Shown here: piece by piece, positions 36,301-41,169 of the stretch | How positions within the stretch are numbered: the first letter of the stretch is position 1 | Layout of the letters: each line of letters begins with the position of its first letter | Assembly: GCA_964019695.1 (NCBI GenBank) | Contig: OZ026528.1 | Span: forward strand, 54,032,495-54,096,494 | Origin: Loripinus fragilis | Taxonomy: Eukaryota > Mollusca > Bivalvia > Lucinida > Lucinidae | Length of the DNA stretch: 64,000 bases | Direction: 5' to 3' | Position numbers and translations under genes: made by a program | Notes under the pieces: model-generated | The model's input: the letters and a program-made list of their open reading frames with translations, nothing else | Told to the model about the DNA's origin: nothing | Databases searched by the model: none

Positions 36301-36575
36301 AAATGTAATAAGGCCCGGTAAATGTGAAAACTTTTAACCGTATATCAGGCCTGATCTGGGTCTGAGCTGTTTGACACTCTGGTAGTGTTCCTAGTTTTTC
36401 AAAATTTTGAAGAAAAAAAAAAGTTAGATGACAAACCAGCATACAAGATAACATAGCAAAGTCTATTGTAGCTCCTTCTGTTTTTCTTTTCAGGGAATAC
36501 CTTGGTAAACAGATCTCACAGAGTAGAACAGACACAAACGACGAACAACCTGCTGTAGTACAAGCCAAGGCATAG
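2449..36575 (+). CDS. ATP6V1H: V-type proton ATPase subunit H, 14 exons
   Basis: Subunit H sits on the peripheral V1 sector of the vacuolar proton pump. In the known family it couples ATP hydrolysis to proton transport and silences free V1. It is a cytosolic all-helical protein of HEAT/ARM-like repeats with a C-terminal domain. Fourteen exons with GT-AG borders join in consistent phase to 1,560 nt, that is 519 residues and TAG. The order of conserved segments matches animal subunit H throughout: RVNWQSYL near residue 75, [10 protein letters not shown] near 140, GFQIQYQL near 264, [12 protein letters not shown] near 390, [10 protein letters not shown] near 440, [15 protein letters not shown] near 490. 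The protein is longer than the human one (483 residues) because of an N-terminal extension. It lacks the 18-residue internal insert known from the longer mammalian isoform. Two exons carry downstream tandem arrays. No promoter or 5' UTR exon was identified. Confidence 0.95.
2936..3300. repeat. Two adjoining M5 fold-back repeats
   Basis: Text CTCTTTCCTTGCTAGCG, then GTTTGGACTAAGATCAGG and CTGATCTGGATTCAAACTG, and AACAAAAGCATGAAAAATTA mark one partial and one full copy. Confidence 0.65.
3332..3546. repeat. M3 fold-back MITE, copy in intron 1
   Basis: TIR TTAACCCTTAAAGCGCCAA and the mirrored TTGGCGCATTAAGGGTTAA; ends 20 bp before the exon 2 acceptor. Confidence 0.8.
3568..3649 (+). CDS. ATP6V1H: ATP6V1H exon 2
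   Basis: Acceptor TTTTCAG and donor GTAAGT. It encodes [20 protein letters not shown], the most conserved N-terminal helix pair of subunit H. It ends two bases into a Gln codon. Confidence 0.95.
3672..3955 (+). mobile_element. SINE S1, diverged copy
   Basis: Head GGGCCCCGTAGCGCAATTGG, then the S1 body with CATACTTTCGTGGAGATTAA and a tail AAACCAAACAAAC. Its box B is mutated. An S2 copy follows immediately. Confidence 0.75.
3956..4157 (+). mobile_element. SINE S2, near-complete copy
   Basis: tRNA-like head with box A-like TGGCTCAGTGGTGGAG and box B-like GGGTTGCGGGTTCAAGCCTC. The body has GTACTGGTTCAACCCAGGAA, and the tail TTGACTGGGGCATAAA precedes an A-rich end. Its body resembles that of S1 around the GTACTGGTT segment. 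Confidence 0.75.
4435..4766 (+). mobile_element. SINE S1, full copy
   Basis: Has a tRNA-like head with box A-like TAGCGCAGTCGGTAA and box B-like GGGTCGCGAGTTTGATCC, a body, and a short AAAC-rich tail (ACAAAAACAAACAAAC). A possible target duplication is CCATAAAATGG before and CCATAAAAATGG after. Lies in intron 2 of ATP6V1H. Such elements are moved by LINE enzymes in trans. Confidence 0.85.
5056..5161 (+). CDS. ATP6V1H: ATP6V1H exon 3
   Basis: Acceptor TTTTTAG and donor GTAAAA. It completes the Gln codon and reads [16 protein letters not shown], matching the family segment GQMIS(A)ED. It ends in phase 0. Confidence 0.95.
5698..5835 (+). repeat. M1, degenerate copy
   Basis: Core reduced to two short AGATATCTCTATGAGAT-type blocks; the right flank GAGTACCCACAATATATGTT is retained. 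Confidence 0.5.
5848..6533. mobile_element. 0.7-kb TIR element before exon 4
   Basis: Ends CATAGCTCCAGATAAGG and CCTTATCTGGAGCTATG are inverted. The interior repeats TGGGTATTG / CAATTGGGTA motifs and has two overlapping short open frames (6236-6475 plus, 6399-6121 minus) without recognisable domains. It stops 18 bp before the exon 4 acceptor. Confidence 0.6.
6552..6641 (+). CDS. ATP6V1H: ATP6V1H exon 4
   Basis: A 30-codon phase-0 exon encoding [20 protein letters not shown] and then [10 protein letters not shown]. It is nearly identical to the family consensus. The acceptor follows a T-rich tract and the donor is GTAATT. Confidence 0.96.
6666..6856 (+). repeat. M1, copy just after exon 4
   Basis: Perfect ten-base-pair core GAACCGTCTC/GAGACGGTTC. 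Starts 25 bp after the exon 4 donor and abuts the next M1 copy head to tail. Confidence 0.8.
6857..7020 (+). repeat. M1, tandem neighbour of the previous copy
   Basis: Core has two mismatches (GAACCATCCC/GAGACGGTTC) and a short right arm. Confidence 0.75.
7362..7386. repeat. (ATC)n microsatellite
   Basis: About eight TCA/ATC units. Confidence 0.9.
7744..7857 (+). CDS. ATP6V1H: ATP6V1H exon 5
   Basis: A 38-codon phase-0 exon ([16 protein letters not shown], then [15 protein letters not shown]) with donor GTGAGT. The following intron of about 8.8 kb carries the DIRS-type element. Confidence 0.95.
7950..8276. mobile_element. Short fold-back element related to the DIRS terminus
   Basis: Arms 7961-8005 and 8221-8265 are perfect 45-bp inverted repeats except one base, and weaker pairing extends outward to about 7950 and 8276. 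About 170 bp of its interior (7989-8158) match the DIRS right end (14518-14340, inverted) almost base for base. The outer arm (GTTCCAACATAAATATTTAT) is absent from the DIRS copy. It ends one base before the DIRS left terminus. Confidence 0.75.
8278..8315 (+). repeat. DIRS element terminal inverted repeat, left
   Basis: Begins TTTATATCATCTAACTTACG and pairs with the right end over 38 bp with a single T/C difference. Confidence 0.85.
8316..8761. other. DIRS element 3' non-coding region
   Basis: Lies between the recombinase stop and the left terminal repeat. DIRS elements normally carry an internal complementary region near one end; I could not identify one here with certainty. The 81-codon minus-strand open frame at 8634-8389 has no recognisable motif. 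Confidence 0.4.
8762..10319 (-). pseudogene. DIRS tyrosine recombinase, one frameshift
   Basis: The open frame from 10319 overlaps the polymerase region and encodes the core-binding part ([33 protein letters not shown]) and the first catalytic Arg in [12 protein letters not shown] shift in an A-run near 9240 (after VVELHFF) moves to the 9340-8762 frame with [13 protein letters not shown], the [12 protein letters not shown] box (His and second Arg) and the probable nucleophile Tyr in FIRFYLRD. All catalytic residues are present, split over two frames. The family enzyme integrates the circular cDNA. The start is uncertain. Confidence 0.85.
9644..11652 (-). pseudogene. DIRS reverse transcriptase-RNase H, disrupted
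   Basis: The first part (11652 to about 11325) reads [20 protein letters not shown] and DLSRLN. A one-base shift near 11325 moves to the frame with [20 protein letters not shown] and the catalytic YLDD (HSYLDDWL, about 11070). RNase H follows: [31 protein letters not shown], and [13 protein letters not shown] text read as [13 protein letters not shown] at 10037-10039 interrupts the frame where relatives have Tyr. The same frame then continues [15 protein letters not shown] and LVILIAPCW, typical of the DIRS polymerase C-terminus. Two lesions therefore break this region. Confidence 0.88.
11761..14165 (-). pseudogene. DIRS gag-like ORF1, disrupted
   Basis: The N-terminal piece (14165-13629) has a Cys-rich head (CVGIKGKGC...CFACRVCSQ) and Ser-rich text, ending in TAG. 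The C-terminal piece (13281-11761, 506 codons from its first Met) is acidic and then Lys-rich, ending [11 protein letters not shown]. Between them (about 13640-13280) is an Arg-Ser-rich stretch that stays recognisable only by changing frame. It holds an in-frame TAA near 13400. The role as structural protein is inferred from position before the reverse transcriptase. Confidence 0.75.
14489..14526 (-). repeat. DIRS element terminal inverted repeat, right
   Basis: Reverse complement of the left terminus, ending ...CGTAAGTTAGATGATATAAA on the plus strand. The next ~150 bp inward (14335-14488) are also present, inverted, at 7989-8158. Confidence 0.85.
14641..15779. mobile_element. Possible 1.1-kb TIR element
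   Basis: ACAGTCAAACTTTGATAGTT at the left and, inverted, ACAGTCAACCTTCGCTGG at the right are similar but diverged. The interior holds an (ATT)n tract and no recognisable coding sequence. Confidence 0.35.
15315..15365. repeat. (ATT)n microsatellite
   Basis: About 17 uninterrupted ATT units. Confidence 0.95.
16340..16540 (+). mobile_element. SINE S2, diverged copy
   Basis: Body GTACTGGTTCAACCCAGGAA and tail GACTGGGATGTAAAGCATCA are clear. The head is worn. It lies about 90 bp before exon 6. Confidence 0.65.
16629..16733 (+). CDS. ATP6V1H: ATP6V1H exon 6
   Basis: A 35-codon phase-0 exon reading [13 protein letters not shown] and [13 protein letters not shown], with donor GTGAGT. The junction to exon 7 (RQP|GNEYLQ) skips the position of the 18-residue insert known from the long mammalian isoform. 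Confidence 0.95.
16758..16994. repeat. M4 fold-back MITE, copy after exon 6
   Basis: Ends GAGCCGCAGCATGAGATTTC and GAAATCTCATGCACTGGCTC pair; inner text CTGATCAGACTGTGCG recurs in the other copies. Confidence 0.75.
17328..17705. repeat. M6 fold-back element
   Basis: Arms with AAAATTTTCATTTGGGGAG and the mirrored CCTAAATGAAAATTTTGAAT around GTTTTACGGC...GCCGTAAAAC (17397-17432). Confidence 0.75.
18207..18678. repeat. Fold-back element with ~55-bp arms
   Basis: Left arm begins GTGAGATATCACTCTTTCTA at 18207, and the right arm ends with its reverse complement at 18678. The loop holds an M1 half. Confidence 0.65.
18340..18436 (+). repeat. M1 right half
   Basis: Starts in the core and keeps GAGTACTCACAACATATATT and CTCTTATCTAAAGGCCTGG. 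Sits inside the loop of a larger fold-back (18207-18678). Confidence 0.6.
18967..19165 (+). repeat. M1 copy with enlarged core
   Basis: Left arm has extra bases (AAATAAATGTCAATAACCGTC) so the hairpin has a bulge. Right next to the pearl-like element start. Confidence 0.75.
19177..20757 (+). mobile_element. Pearl/HINE-like element with tandem core, copy 1
   Basis: Starts with a hairpin (ACCCCCCGCAAACTTTGTTT, then GTAGGGGGTATA), followed by a (GTCC/GTGC)n tract (19225-19270). Then come tandem core units: GTAGTTCTAAATGGCTTTTA three times, and ATCAACTCCTACCACAGCTT about six times at 107-192-bp spacing. It ends GCGGGGGGGTATCTAATAAG. Bivalve elements with a tetranucleotide tract and ~160-bp core repeats are known as pearl or Helitron-associated HINE; assignment is by architecture only. 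Confidence 0.6.
20772..20869 (+). CDS. ATP6V1H: ATP6V1H exon 7
   Basis: Encodes [20 protein letters not shown] and then VQVDGIPT. It ends two bases into a Thr codon. The acceptor follows TTTTTCATTTTACAG and the donor is GTAAGT. Confidence 0.95.
21236..21415 (+). mobile_element. SINE S2, diverged copy just upstream of exon 8
   Basis: Head CGGAGCACAGTGACTCGATG, then body TAGTACTTGTTCAACCCAGG and tail ACATAAAGCATCAATTCA. It ends about 28 bp before the exon 8 acceptor, so the branch-point region of that intron may be SINE-derived. Confidence 0.6.
21444..21554 (+). CDS. ATP6V1H: ATP6V1H exon 8 (first copy of the 98-bp array)
   Basis: Encodes [20 protein letters not shown] and then [17 protein letters not shown], aligning with the family region GVLSNKCGFQLQYQ. 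The acceptor TTTATTACAG and donor GTAAGT give phases that fit exons 7 and 9. Only this copy has the 5' part of the exon (ILSVLAAS), so it is the one expected in the normal mRNA. Sixteen partial copies with donors follow. Confidence 0.93.
21464..23126 (+). repeat. 17-copy, ~98-bp tandem array of exon 8 3' part plus its 5' splice site
   Basis: The motif CAGTATCAGTTGACC, or its CAATATC variant, recurs 17 times at 98-bp spacing (97 in two places where a T is lost), first at 21487 and last at 23053. Each unit holds the last ~75 nt of exon 8, a donor GTAAGT, and the linker TTCTAGTAAAG. Units lack the exon's 5' part and its acceptor. All 17 donors are intact. The motif CAAGTAA occurs both inside the exon (21464) and at the donor, which would provide microhomology for the founding duplication. 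Copies are highly alike, so the array is young or homogenised. Confidence 0.95.
23383..24787. mobile_element. 1.4-kb non-autonomous TIR element in intron 8
   Basis: Inverted ends of about 70 bp: ACTTTAATATAGTGGACCTA...GGAATCCTGCC at the left mirrors GGCAGGATTCCACATAGGTC...ATTAAAGT at the right. No transposase is recognisable. A second fold-back element is nested within. Confidence 0.7.
23814..24286. repeat. Nested fold-back with ~72-bp internal repeats
   Basis: Ends TGCTGTTTATTCC/GGAATAAACAGCA. The middle has several copies, in both orientations, of GATTCCACATTTCTTAAGAA with TCTATATAGAAATGA. Confidence 0.7.
24893..24920. repeat. (GAT)n microsatellite, imperfect
   Basis: GATGATGATGGTGATGATGA. 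Confidence 0.85.
25495..25675 (-). repeat. M1, reversed, 50 bp before exon 9
   Basis: Order of flanks is inverted (GAGTGCGTAACG first, TTTATCTAAACCTG last). Core has two imperfect pairs. Confidence 0.8.
25725..25809 (+). CDS. ATP6V1H: ATP6V1H exon 9
   Basis: Starts after GTTTAGTTCCAG and reads [20 protein letters not shown] and RIILATFR, matching the family segment IIPVLSDILQESVKEKV. It ends in phase 0 with donor GTAAGA. The nearer TTTAG would break the frame, so the CCAG acceptor was chosen. Confidence 0.94.
25862..26072 (+). repeat. M1 copy with a 22-bp internal duplication
   Basis: The left arm segment ATTATTTTCTTACCCATTAA is present twice in a row. One core mismatch. Confidence 0.8.
26379..26557 (+). 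CDS. ATP6V1H: ATP6V1H exon 10 (first copy of the 129-bp array)
   Basis: Encodes [20 protein letters not shown], then [20 protein letters not shown] and a helix ending LQESVQDL. It is continuous with family residues RNFLEK...SVQDLS. The donor GTAGGC lies inside the tandem array, and the exon ends two bases into a Ser codon completed by exon 11. Confidence 0.94.
26435..27246 (+). repeat. 129-bp tandem array of exon 10 3' part plus its 5' splice site (6 copies and a fragment)
   Basis: GTGTAAGGTTCTGAA, or a close variant, recurs at 26441, 26570, 26699, 26828, 26957, 27086 and 27215, exactly 129 bp apart. Each full unit has 116 nt of exon 10, the donor GTAGG(T/C) and a 13-nt linker ending in (A/G)CAG. 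The seventh copy breaks off at about 27246. GGTACAG is present both in the exon at 26435 and in the linker. The long antisense open frames here are a by-product of the repeat. Confidence 0.95.
27247..29471. other. Intron 10, first part, no clear feature
   Basis: AT-rich sequence between the exon 10 array and an M1 copy. Apart from the doubtful zinc-finger remnant I see nothing. The minus frame at 29166-28846 (106 codons) has no recognisable motif. Confidence 0.5.
28455..28530 (-). pseudogene. Possible C2H2 zinc-finger linker remnant
   Basis: The minus strand reads [18 protein letters not shown], two copies of the HTGEKPY-type linker only ten residues apart, with the finger between them gone. 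No Cys or His fingers are seen on either side. Could be chance. Confidence 0.25.
29472..29612 (-). repeat. M1, reversed, left arm lost
   Basis: Starts CAGGCCTCCAGATAAG. Core GAACCATCTC/GAGATGGTCC. Ends soon after the stem. Confidence 0.7.
29613..30796. other. Intron 10, middle part, no clear feature
   Basis: Contains a hairpin near 30615-30690 (AACAGTACTGACCAAGATCA / GGATCTTAGTCTTAACTGTT) of the M3/M5 core type. The rest is unassigned. Confidence 0.5.
30797..31000 (+). mobile_element. SINE S1, 3'-truncated copy
   Basis: Head and body through AAGAAGGGTTGTTGTCAGTT are present with an intact box B-like GGGTCGCGAGTTCGATCC. The sequence then switches to an M5 half-repeat. Confidence 0.75.
31001..31112. 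repeat. M5 right half joined to a SINE
   Basis: GTTTGACACTCTGTCAGCAT to CAGCATGCAAAGAGTTAA. Confidence 0.6.
31183..31425. repeat. M2 fold-back MITE, copy 1
   Basis: TIR ACAGTAAAACCT...AGGTTTTACTGT with inner arms GTATTGCAGAATGCTCC/GGAGCATTCTGCAATAC. A 35-bp piece of the left arm is duplicated. Confidence 0.8.
31577..31780. repeat. M2 copy 2 (left end missing)
   Basis: Part of a 348-bp tandem duplication that also repeats the spacer GCACAACAGAATACTCTTAG (31435 and 31783). Confidence 0.75.
31933..32112 (+). repeat. M1 copy with a compensatory core change
   Basis: Core reads GAACTGTCTC/GAGACAGTTC: both arms differ from the family consensus at the paired position, so the stem stays perfect. 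Confidence 0.8.
32117..32322. repeat. M2 copy 3, just before exon 11
   Basis: Near-complete; ends 26 bp before the exon 11 acceptor. Confidence 0.8.
32349..32474 (+). CDS. ATP6V1H: ATP6V1H exon 11
   Basis: Encodes [20 protein letters not shown] and then [17 protein letters not shown], one of the best conserved blocks of subunit H. Acceptor TTTTCAG, donor GTAAGT. Confidence 0.97.
32545..32958. repeat. M7 fold-back element, copy 1
   Basis: Starts GAGACAAAAATATTTCAATA and ends AATTTTTGTCCCCTGA. Contains a perfect 28-bp-arm hairpin at 32844-32901 (GAGTAATTCTTCCCAAAGCA arm). Confidence 0.8.
33096..33152. repeat. M4 terminal fragment before exon 12
   Basis: GTCGCAACATGTGATTTCCA and the following GTGTAGACTCAGA only. 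Confidence 0.55.
33170..33271 (+). CDS. ATP6V1H: ATP6V1H exon 12
   Basis: Encodes [20 protein letters not shown] and then [13 protein letters not shown], matching the family block AVAAHDVGEYVRHYPRG. Acceptor TTTTTCAG, donor GTAAGT. Confidence 0.97.
33572..33652. repeat. GC-rich imperfect hairpin in intron 12
   Basis: CCGTCCCTCGGGATCACCGT pairs with ACGGCGATCCTTGAGACGG. Confidence 0.6.
34040..34505. repeat. M6 copy interrupted by M3
   Basis: Fragments TAGGGAATAACTGAATTCAA and GGCAGGTATTGCGTCAGATA lie left of, and ATTTTCATCTCAAATTGGAG right of, the M3 copy at 34141-34340, showing nested insertion. Confidence 0.6.
34141..34340. repeat. M3 copy
   Basis: Perfect TIR TTAACCCTTAAAGCGCCAA/TTGGCGCTTTAAGGGTTAA. 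Confidence 0.8.
34648..34960 (+). mobile_element. Pearl/HINE-like element, truncated copy
   Basis: Begins TTTTATGCCCCCAAAGTCAG, then GTCTGTCCGTCC and a single core unit with ATTTGAGGTAGGAATCCCAA and GGGTCACTGTGATCTTGACC. It is the same family as the element at 61555-63385. Confidence 0.6.
34968..35158. repeat. M3 copy with worn ends
   Basis: Interior (GTCTGCTGAAGTAGTCTGCT, ACAGATCAGACTGCTCCTAT) is clear; the terminal repeats are lost. Confidence 0.6.
35330..35443 (+). CDS. ATP6V1H: ATP6V1H exon 13
   Basis: Encodes [20 protein letters not shown] and then [17 protein letters not shown]. It ends two bases into the Trp codon. Acceptor TTATTTCAG, donor GTAAGT. Confidence 0.97.
35968..36340. repeat. 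41-bp minisatellite in the last ATP6V1H intron
   Basis: GTAAATGTGAAAACTTTTAA and GCTAAATGTAATAAGGCC alternate in about nine 41-bp units (starts 35990, 36031, 36072 and so on to 36318). It ends about 150 bp before exon 14. Confidence 0.93.
36494..36575 (+). CDS. ATP6V1H: ATP6V1H exon 14 (terminal)
   Basis: Completes the Trp codon and reads [20 protein letters not shown] before TAG at 36573. EYLGKQ is the universal end of the folded part; the tail is variable in the family. An AATAAA lies at 36799, inside a fold-back repeat, as a possible but unproven poly(A) signal. Confidence 0.95.
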
Positions 36576-36699
36576 AAGGGGATGGGATCATACATGTGTA
36601 AAAAACATAGAAAATGCCATACTAGTCAGACTTAATCATTCCAGTACTTCCATTGGGGAGAGTGTAGATCTAGACGAGGGTCCAGATGTTTTCTTAATC

Positions 36700-36795
36700 A
36701 GTGGTTTAAACATGTGTTTTGGGTGCTCAAAGGAACCATCTCTTAGACATGATTCTTTTGAGCACCCAAACCACATGTTTTGGTTGAGAAATGAA
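36700..36795 (+). repeat. M1 core fragment in the ATP6V1H 3' flank
   Basis: Core is worn (GGAACCATCTCTTAGACATG). It lies 125 bp after the stop codon and is probably part of the 3' UTR. Confidence 0.65.
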
Positions 36796-36807
36796 AATAA
36801 TAAAAGA

Positions 36808-37021
36808 GCCGGGACATGCAATTTCCAGCAATGTGGCATTTTGACAAGTGTAGACTAAGCCTGTGCAGCCTCCTTTTAAGCTTAGAAACTCCAAACGATG
36901 TTTGGTCAGTAGCTTAATACTCCTAGAATATTCAAGGGACTTGCAAATGCTGTGATCAGACTGCGTGTATGCTTTGCTGTTGGCACATACCACATTGTTG
37001 GAAATCCCTTGCGACGGCTCA
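36808..37021. repeat. M4 copy 3' of ATP6V1H
   Basis: GAGCCGGGACATGCAATTTC to GAAATCCCTTGCGACGGCTC. Confidence 0.75.
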
Positions 37022-37334
37022 AATTTCAATTACGCACTCGGAAGGCCTGCCTAGATAATTGATATTGAGAGTGCTCTCTTACTTATCAAAGAAAACTTAT
37101 CGACCAGCCTACAGGGACCTCTCAAGTCTTTACAGCATGCCACAAAGCAATGTTTATAGTTTTACAGTAAATTTAACATGGATGGCATATTGTAATGAAA
37201 ACTTATGGACCAGCCCATGAGATAATGTTACTTACTGCTGTGAGGTGTGACTGTAAGGGTAAATGCATTGAATGAATCGAGGTTCATTACATAGAGGTCG
37301 TGGTTGAAGTATACATATGCAATAAGTTGGTTTT

Positions 37335-37547
37335 CAACTCTTTCCTTGCTAGCGGTGACTTTTGTCGTCTGCTGATAACCTTTGAAACAGTTTGGACCCA
37401 GATCAGGACCAACGTTTGATCTGGATCCAAACCATTCGACACTCTGATAGTGTTCCTGAAAGATTCTTATAGAAAAGTTAATTTTGAAAAAAGTTAGTAG
37501 ACAACAACAAAAGCATGAAAAAATAACCCAGCATGGTAGGGTTAAAT
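37335..37547. repeat. M5 copy
   Basis: AACTCTTTCCTTGCTAGCGG to CATGGTAGGGTTAA, central arms GTTTGGACCCAGATCAGGAC/GATCTGGATCCAAAC. Confidence 0.7.
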
Positions 37548-37751
37548 GTGCATGCACAGCTATCCATTTGGGCCAGTGCATCAATCCAATGGTGGTAGAA
37601 GTCTAATGTTTTATACTTCCATACTTTATGCTTGCAAGCCGTGTAGACTGGAGACTGTGCAGGCTAGCGTGAGCCATAATTGCTTGTCCACTGTGAAAGG
37701 TGGTGAAATCTCAGTTGCTGGTTCATATGTTGTGGATATTTATTGGTCTCA

Positions 37752-37986
37752 TTAACACTTAATACGCCAATCGCAACAAAAGTCGTCTGCTTTTTTCGTC
37801 CGCTGAAATGTTTAGGAAGCCTCTATAGCAAACAGTGTGGACCCAGATCAGACTGCTCCTATAGGAGCAGTCTGTTCTGGGTCCACGCTGTTTGCTTCTA
37901 TACTTAATTAGTCAGTAATGTTAGGCAATTATTTGCAGCAGACGACATTTTCAGATGCATTTTTTTCTTAGCGCTTTAAGGGTTAA
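37752..37986. repeat. M3 copy with intact central hairpin
   Basis: Centre CAGACTGCTCCTATAGGAGC followed by AGTCTG forms a hairpin that extends into GGACCCAGATCA/TGTTCTGGGTCC. Confidence 0.8.
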
Positions 37987-38504
37987 TATACTTCTAAACC
38001 ACTACAACAGTGGTTTTGGGTAGACAATTAAGATATATATGGTATCCAGATTGTTATCTTATTTTATATCATATGAGGTCGCGTCTGGGCGAGAAATAAA
38101 TGCCATGAACCACTAGTTTACAGATTTTCGGGAAACCCTACGTCCATAATGACAAAATTAAAACGTTTTACGGCAGAAATGAGATTTCATATCTTATTGT
38201 CATTTGATAAATAGAATCTAACATTAGTGCTCTTGTATTATTGAATTTATTAAATTTGTTGCAAAAGAGATCAAATGCTCGACAAGCCTCGCATTATATC
38301 TCTTCCCCAACTCGTTTAATAAATTCAAGAAAACACAAGCACTTGTGCAAGATCCTCTATATATATGGTATCGCGATTGTATCTTATTTATTTCTCCACG
38401 AAAACATGTTTTGAGATGCTTCCCTATTACAAGTCAATGCCAAAACAGTTTTATCTTGAGCCAAGGAGGAAGGACCAAACCAAGATACACTGCATTCAGC
38501 TGAC

Positions 38505-38722
38505 ATTGAAGCCATCCATGATAGTGGCACATAAGCGGCTACTCAAAAATAGACAAAACGAAGATCTTTTAAGACAAATGGTAGCTTTATGAAGGTCGAA
38601 CCTATTGCAGAATGCTCTCTCGAAGCATTCTGCAATACTTTTGATCTGCATTAAGCGATAATTGGTCTTGAAAACCAATTTTTGGTATTCTTTTAGAGTT
38701 GCCGCTTAGGACAGATTTTACT
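38505..38722. repeat. M2 copy 4
   Basis: Left TIR worn, right end GCCGCTTAGGACAGATTTTA. Confidence 0.7.
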
Positions 38723-40052
38723 TTAGTCATATTTTAAATTGGCCTCTACACAAGATTTTGTTACTTATTGGTGACTATGTGGACTCAGTTGAGTATGTGC
38801 ATACATGAGTAGTGATGTAAATCAAAACTCCAGACAAATATTAAGCATGAATGTTTAAAGACTGCTTTTACCATCTCCTGTGCTGGCCCAAATGAACATG
38901 CTGGTTTTTATTGTACAAGCTCACTTCCCTACTTCGATTTTGATGGAAAGCTTTGAAATAATTGAACCTTTAAACCTAATAATGAATTATTCTTGTAAAG
39001 AAAATATTACTTACAGGCACTGTCAGGAAATCAGATTGTAGGAAATGTTCATATTGTTACCTGCTGGTGATCAGTATAACAAATTTATGTGATTATGCAG
39101 ATAAAATGTAGTCAGATCATGAGAAAGCCTGTCTTTGTGATTAGGCAAGAGGCTTACCGGACTGCTCAGTTGCAGAGAAACGATAAAATCTCTATAATTT
39201 AGATTTGTATAGCTGTAAAGTGAATAACAATGATAGCGATCCTGTGCATGTAGATCTGTTTTACTGTTGTTTGCAAACAAAAATATCAGTTAAACTTTTC
39301 TCACAACACAGCTCATTTCACGAGAATGAGCTGTAGATTCTTGCAGTCTCGGTATGAACCATTAAAGTGCCACTCACAATTGCAGTCAGATGAAGAATTT
39401 TGTGATCATATCAATTTTGGGGAAAATAAGGTCTGCGATTTAAGCCTTCTGAGTTTTTATCTGCTGCCACTATTAGATGGTGCTTTAAAAGAGGGGAGAT
39501 ATGAATGGTATAGCTCCCACTCTATAAAGCGGACTCAGTTATTTGTGATCCCGAAAATGTTGTCTGTTGCATATTCAGACTAGATTTTTTCATAGAAGCA
39601 ACAATATAAACCCCGATCAAACTGCTCTGAGTCCATATTGTTTGCAATATAGGCTATTTAAGAACATAAGCAGACAAGTCATGACTGGCAATAAATGGGT
39701 TAAAAGGAAAATGTCTGCTGCAGTCAAGGATTTGGTTCTAATAACTGAATTTTATAGCTTTAGGAAAGACAAATTTTATTTATCATCTTTCGATATTGTT
39801 ATATTTACATTATATAATGAATAAACAAGAATTCTAGTAAATTTTATTTTTATGTTCTTTAACCACATATGGGCTATCTTGGGTCATGTGAGTAGGACCA
39901 TTTTTGACACATCCAAATGGAGTATCCCTATAAAATTTGATTTCAATTTGCCCAAGGGTTTCAAAGGAGATGTTTCAAAAAGTTGGATGATGCCAGTCAT
40001 TGGTATACTATTAGTTAAACCCTGAGGCTGCCCAAGCCCTTTGCTTAGTGAG
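38723..40052. other. Intergenic stretch, no clear feature
   Basis: Two overlapping 85-codon plus frames (39326, 39567) were examined; neither shows a domain, signal peptide or splice context. A worn M3/M4-like segment lies near 39550-39690. Confidence 0.5.
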
Positions 40053-40290
40053 CTGAGCCGCGACACATGATTTCAAACAATGTGGCATTTTGACAAGTGT
40101 AGACTCAGACAAGCCTGTGCAGCCTCCTTTTAAGAAACTCCAAATGATGTTCAGTCAGTAGCTAAACATTCATGGAATATTCAAGCGACTAGCAAAGGCT
40201 CTGATCAGACTGCGCATATGCGCAGGCTGATCTGAGGCTTTACTGGTCGCACATACCACATTGTTGGAAATCTCATGCCGTTGCTCAGAG
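40053..40290. repeat. M4 copy, most complete
   Basis: Ends AGCTGAGCCGCGACACATGA and TCATGCCGTTGCTCAGAGCT. Confidence 0.75.
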
Positions 40291-40751
40291 CTAATGATGG
40301 ACTACAAAAGAAAAATGTCAGACATGCTTGCTTTAGTAAATAGTTTATTACAAAATTTACATTATATTTTCAAATTTTTTTTAAATGTCATGTTGTTCTA
40401 TGAAGTGATATCGATTACACATATAGTTTCCATAGCTACTGAAGATGTAAAAAAACATAGCTAAGGAATCTAATCATTCAAAGAAAACGCAGAAATGTTT
40501 TATAAATGTCGGATGAAAATAGTAACCTCAACTGGAAGTAGATGTTTCTACTGGGTAGACCTAGTATTTCAATGATTTTGTTGCCCTGGCCTGCCACCAT
40601 TGACTTTAGTTTAGGCCCCTAAAAACTGTTTCTGGTAAACCAGCTGACCCCATTATTCCCCCCACAGACCCTTTTTTTCCTGACGGTGAAATATGATGCA
40701 CAAAGAACTTGCATTTCTTCACATCAAGGGAGTGTCCATTGTTGTTGTATC

Positions 40752-40808
40752 GTAGAGCTCCACCGCTGACTTATCAGTGCACCCAGTTGAACTGCTAAAA
40801 GGGGGATT
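40752..40808. repeat. Interspersed repeat, related to 42199-42253
   Basis: GAGCTCCACCGCTGACTTAT...CTAAAAGGGGGA matches GAGTTCCGCCGCTGATTTGT...GTAAAAGGGGGA 1.4 kb away in the same orientation. Similarity ends sharply on both sides. Function unknown. Confidence 0.55.
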
Positions 40809-40982
40809 AGTTAAATAACGTTATCTTCTCTTAGAATGTACACACATGGAATCGAGTTTAGGTGGTGCGCTAAGAACTCAGAATAGAGTAACCAGATATA
40901 AACTTTTCTCAAAACTTCAGCAGCATCTAATATTCTTGAAAGATTAATTTTCCTGTCGACCAGTGCCTGTGATAAATGGCAT

Positions 40983-41169
40983 TCTAACCCATAAAGTGCC
41001 ACCTGTAATTTGCAGTGGACGACAATTGCAAATTTTGCCGCTTTTTCAAAAATAACGAATAAGGCATGATATTTCATAAGAATCGTCAGCCTTATTTTTG
41101 CCGAAAATTGGGAAAGATGTCACAAAATTTGTCGTCTGCTGCAGTTGTGATTGGCGCCTCAAGGGCTAA
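40983..41169. repeat. M3 diverged copy
   Basis: CTAACCCATAAAGTGCCAC to GGCGCCTCAAGGGCTAAG. Confidence 0.6.

Noticed and set aside
35953..36345. CRISPR-like regular repeat
   Set aside because: The 41-bp units are contiguous with no unique spacers; it is a minisatellite in a eukaryotic intron.
39326..39824. Two 85-codon plus frames as a small intergenic gene
   Set aside because: No recognisable domain, start context or splice signals, and repeat-like text lies within.
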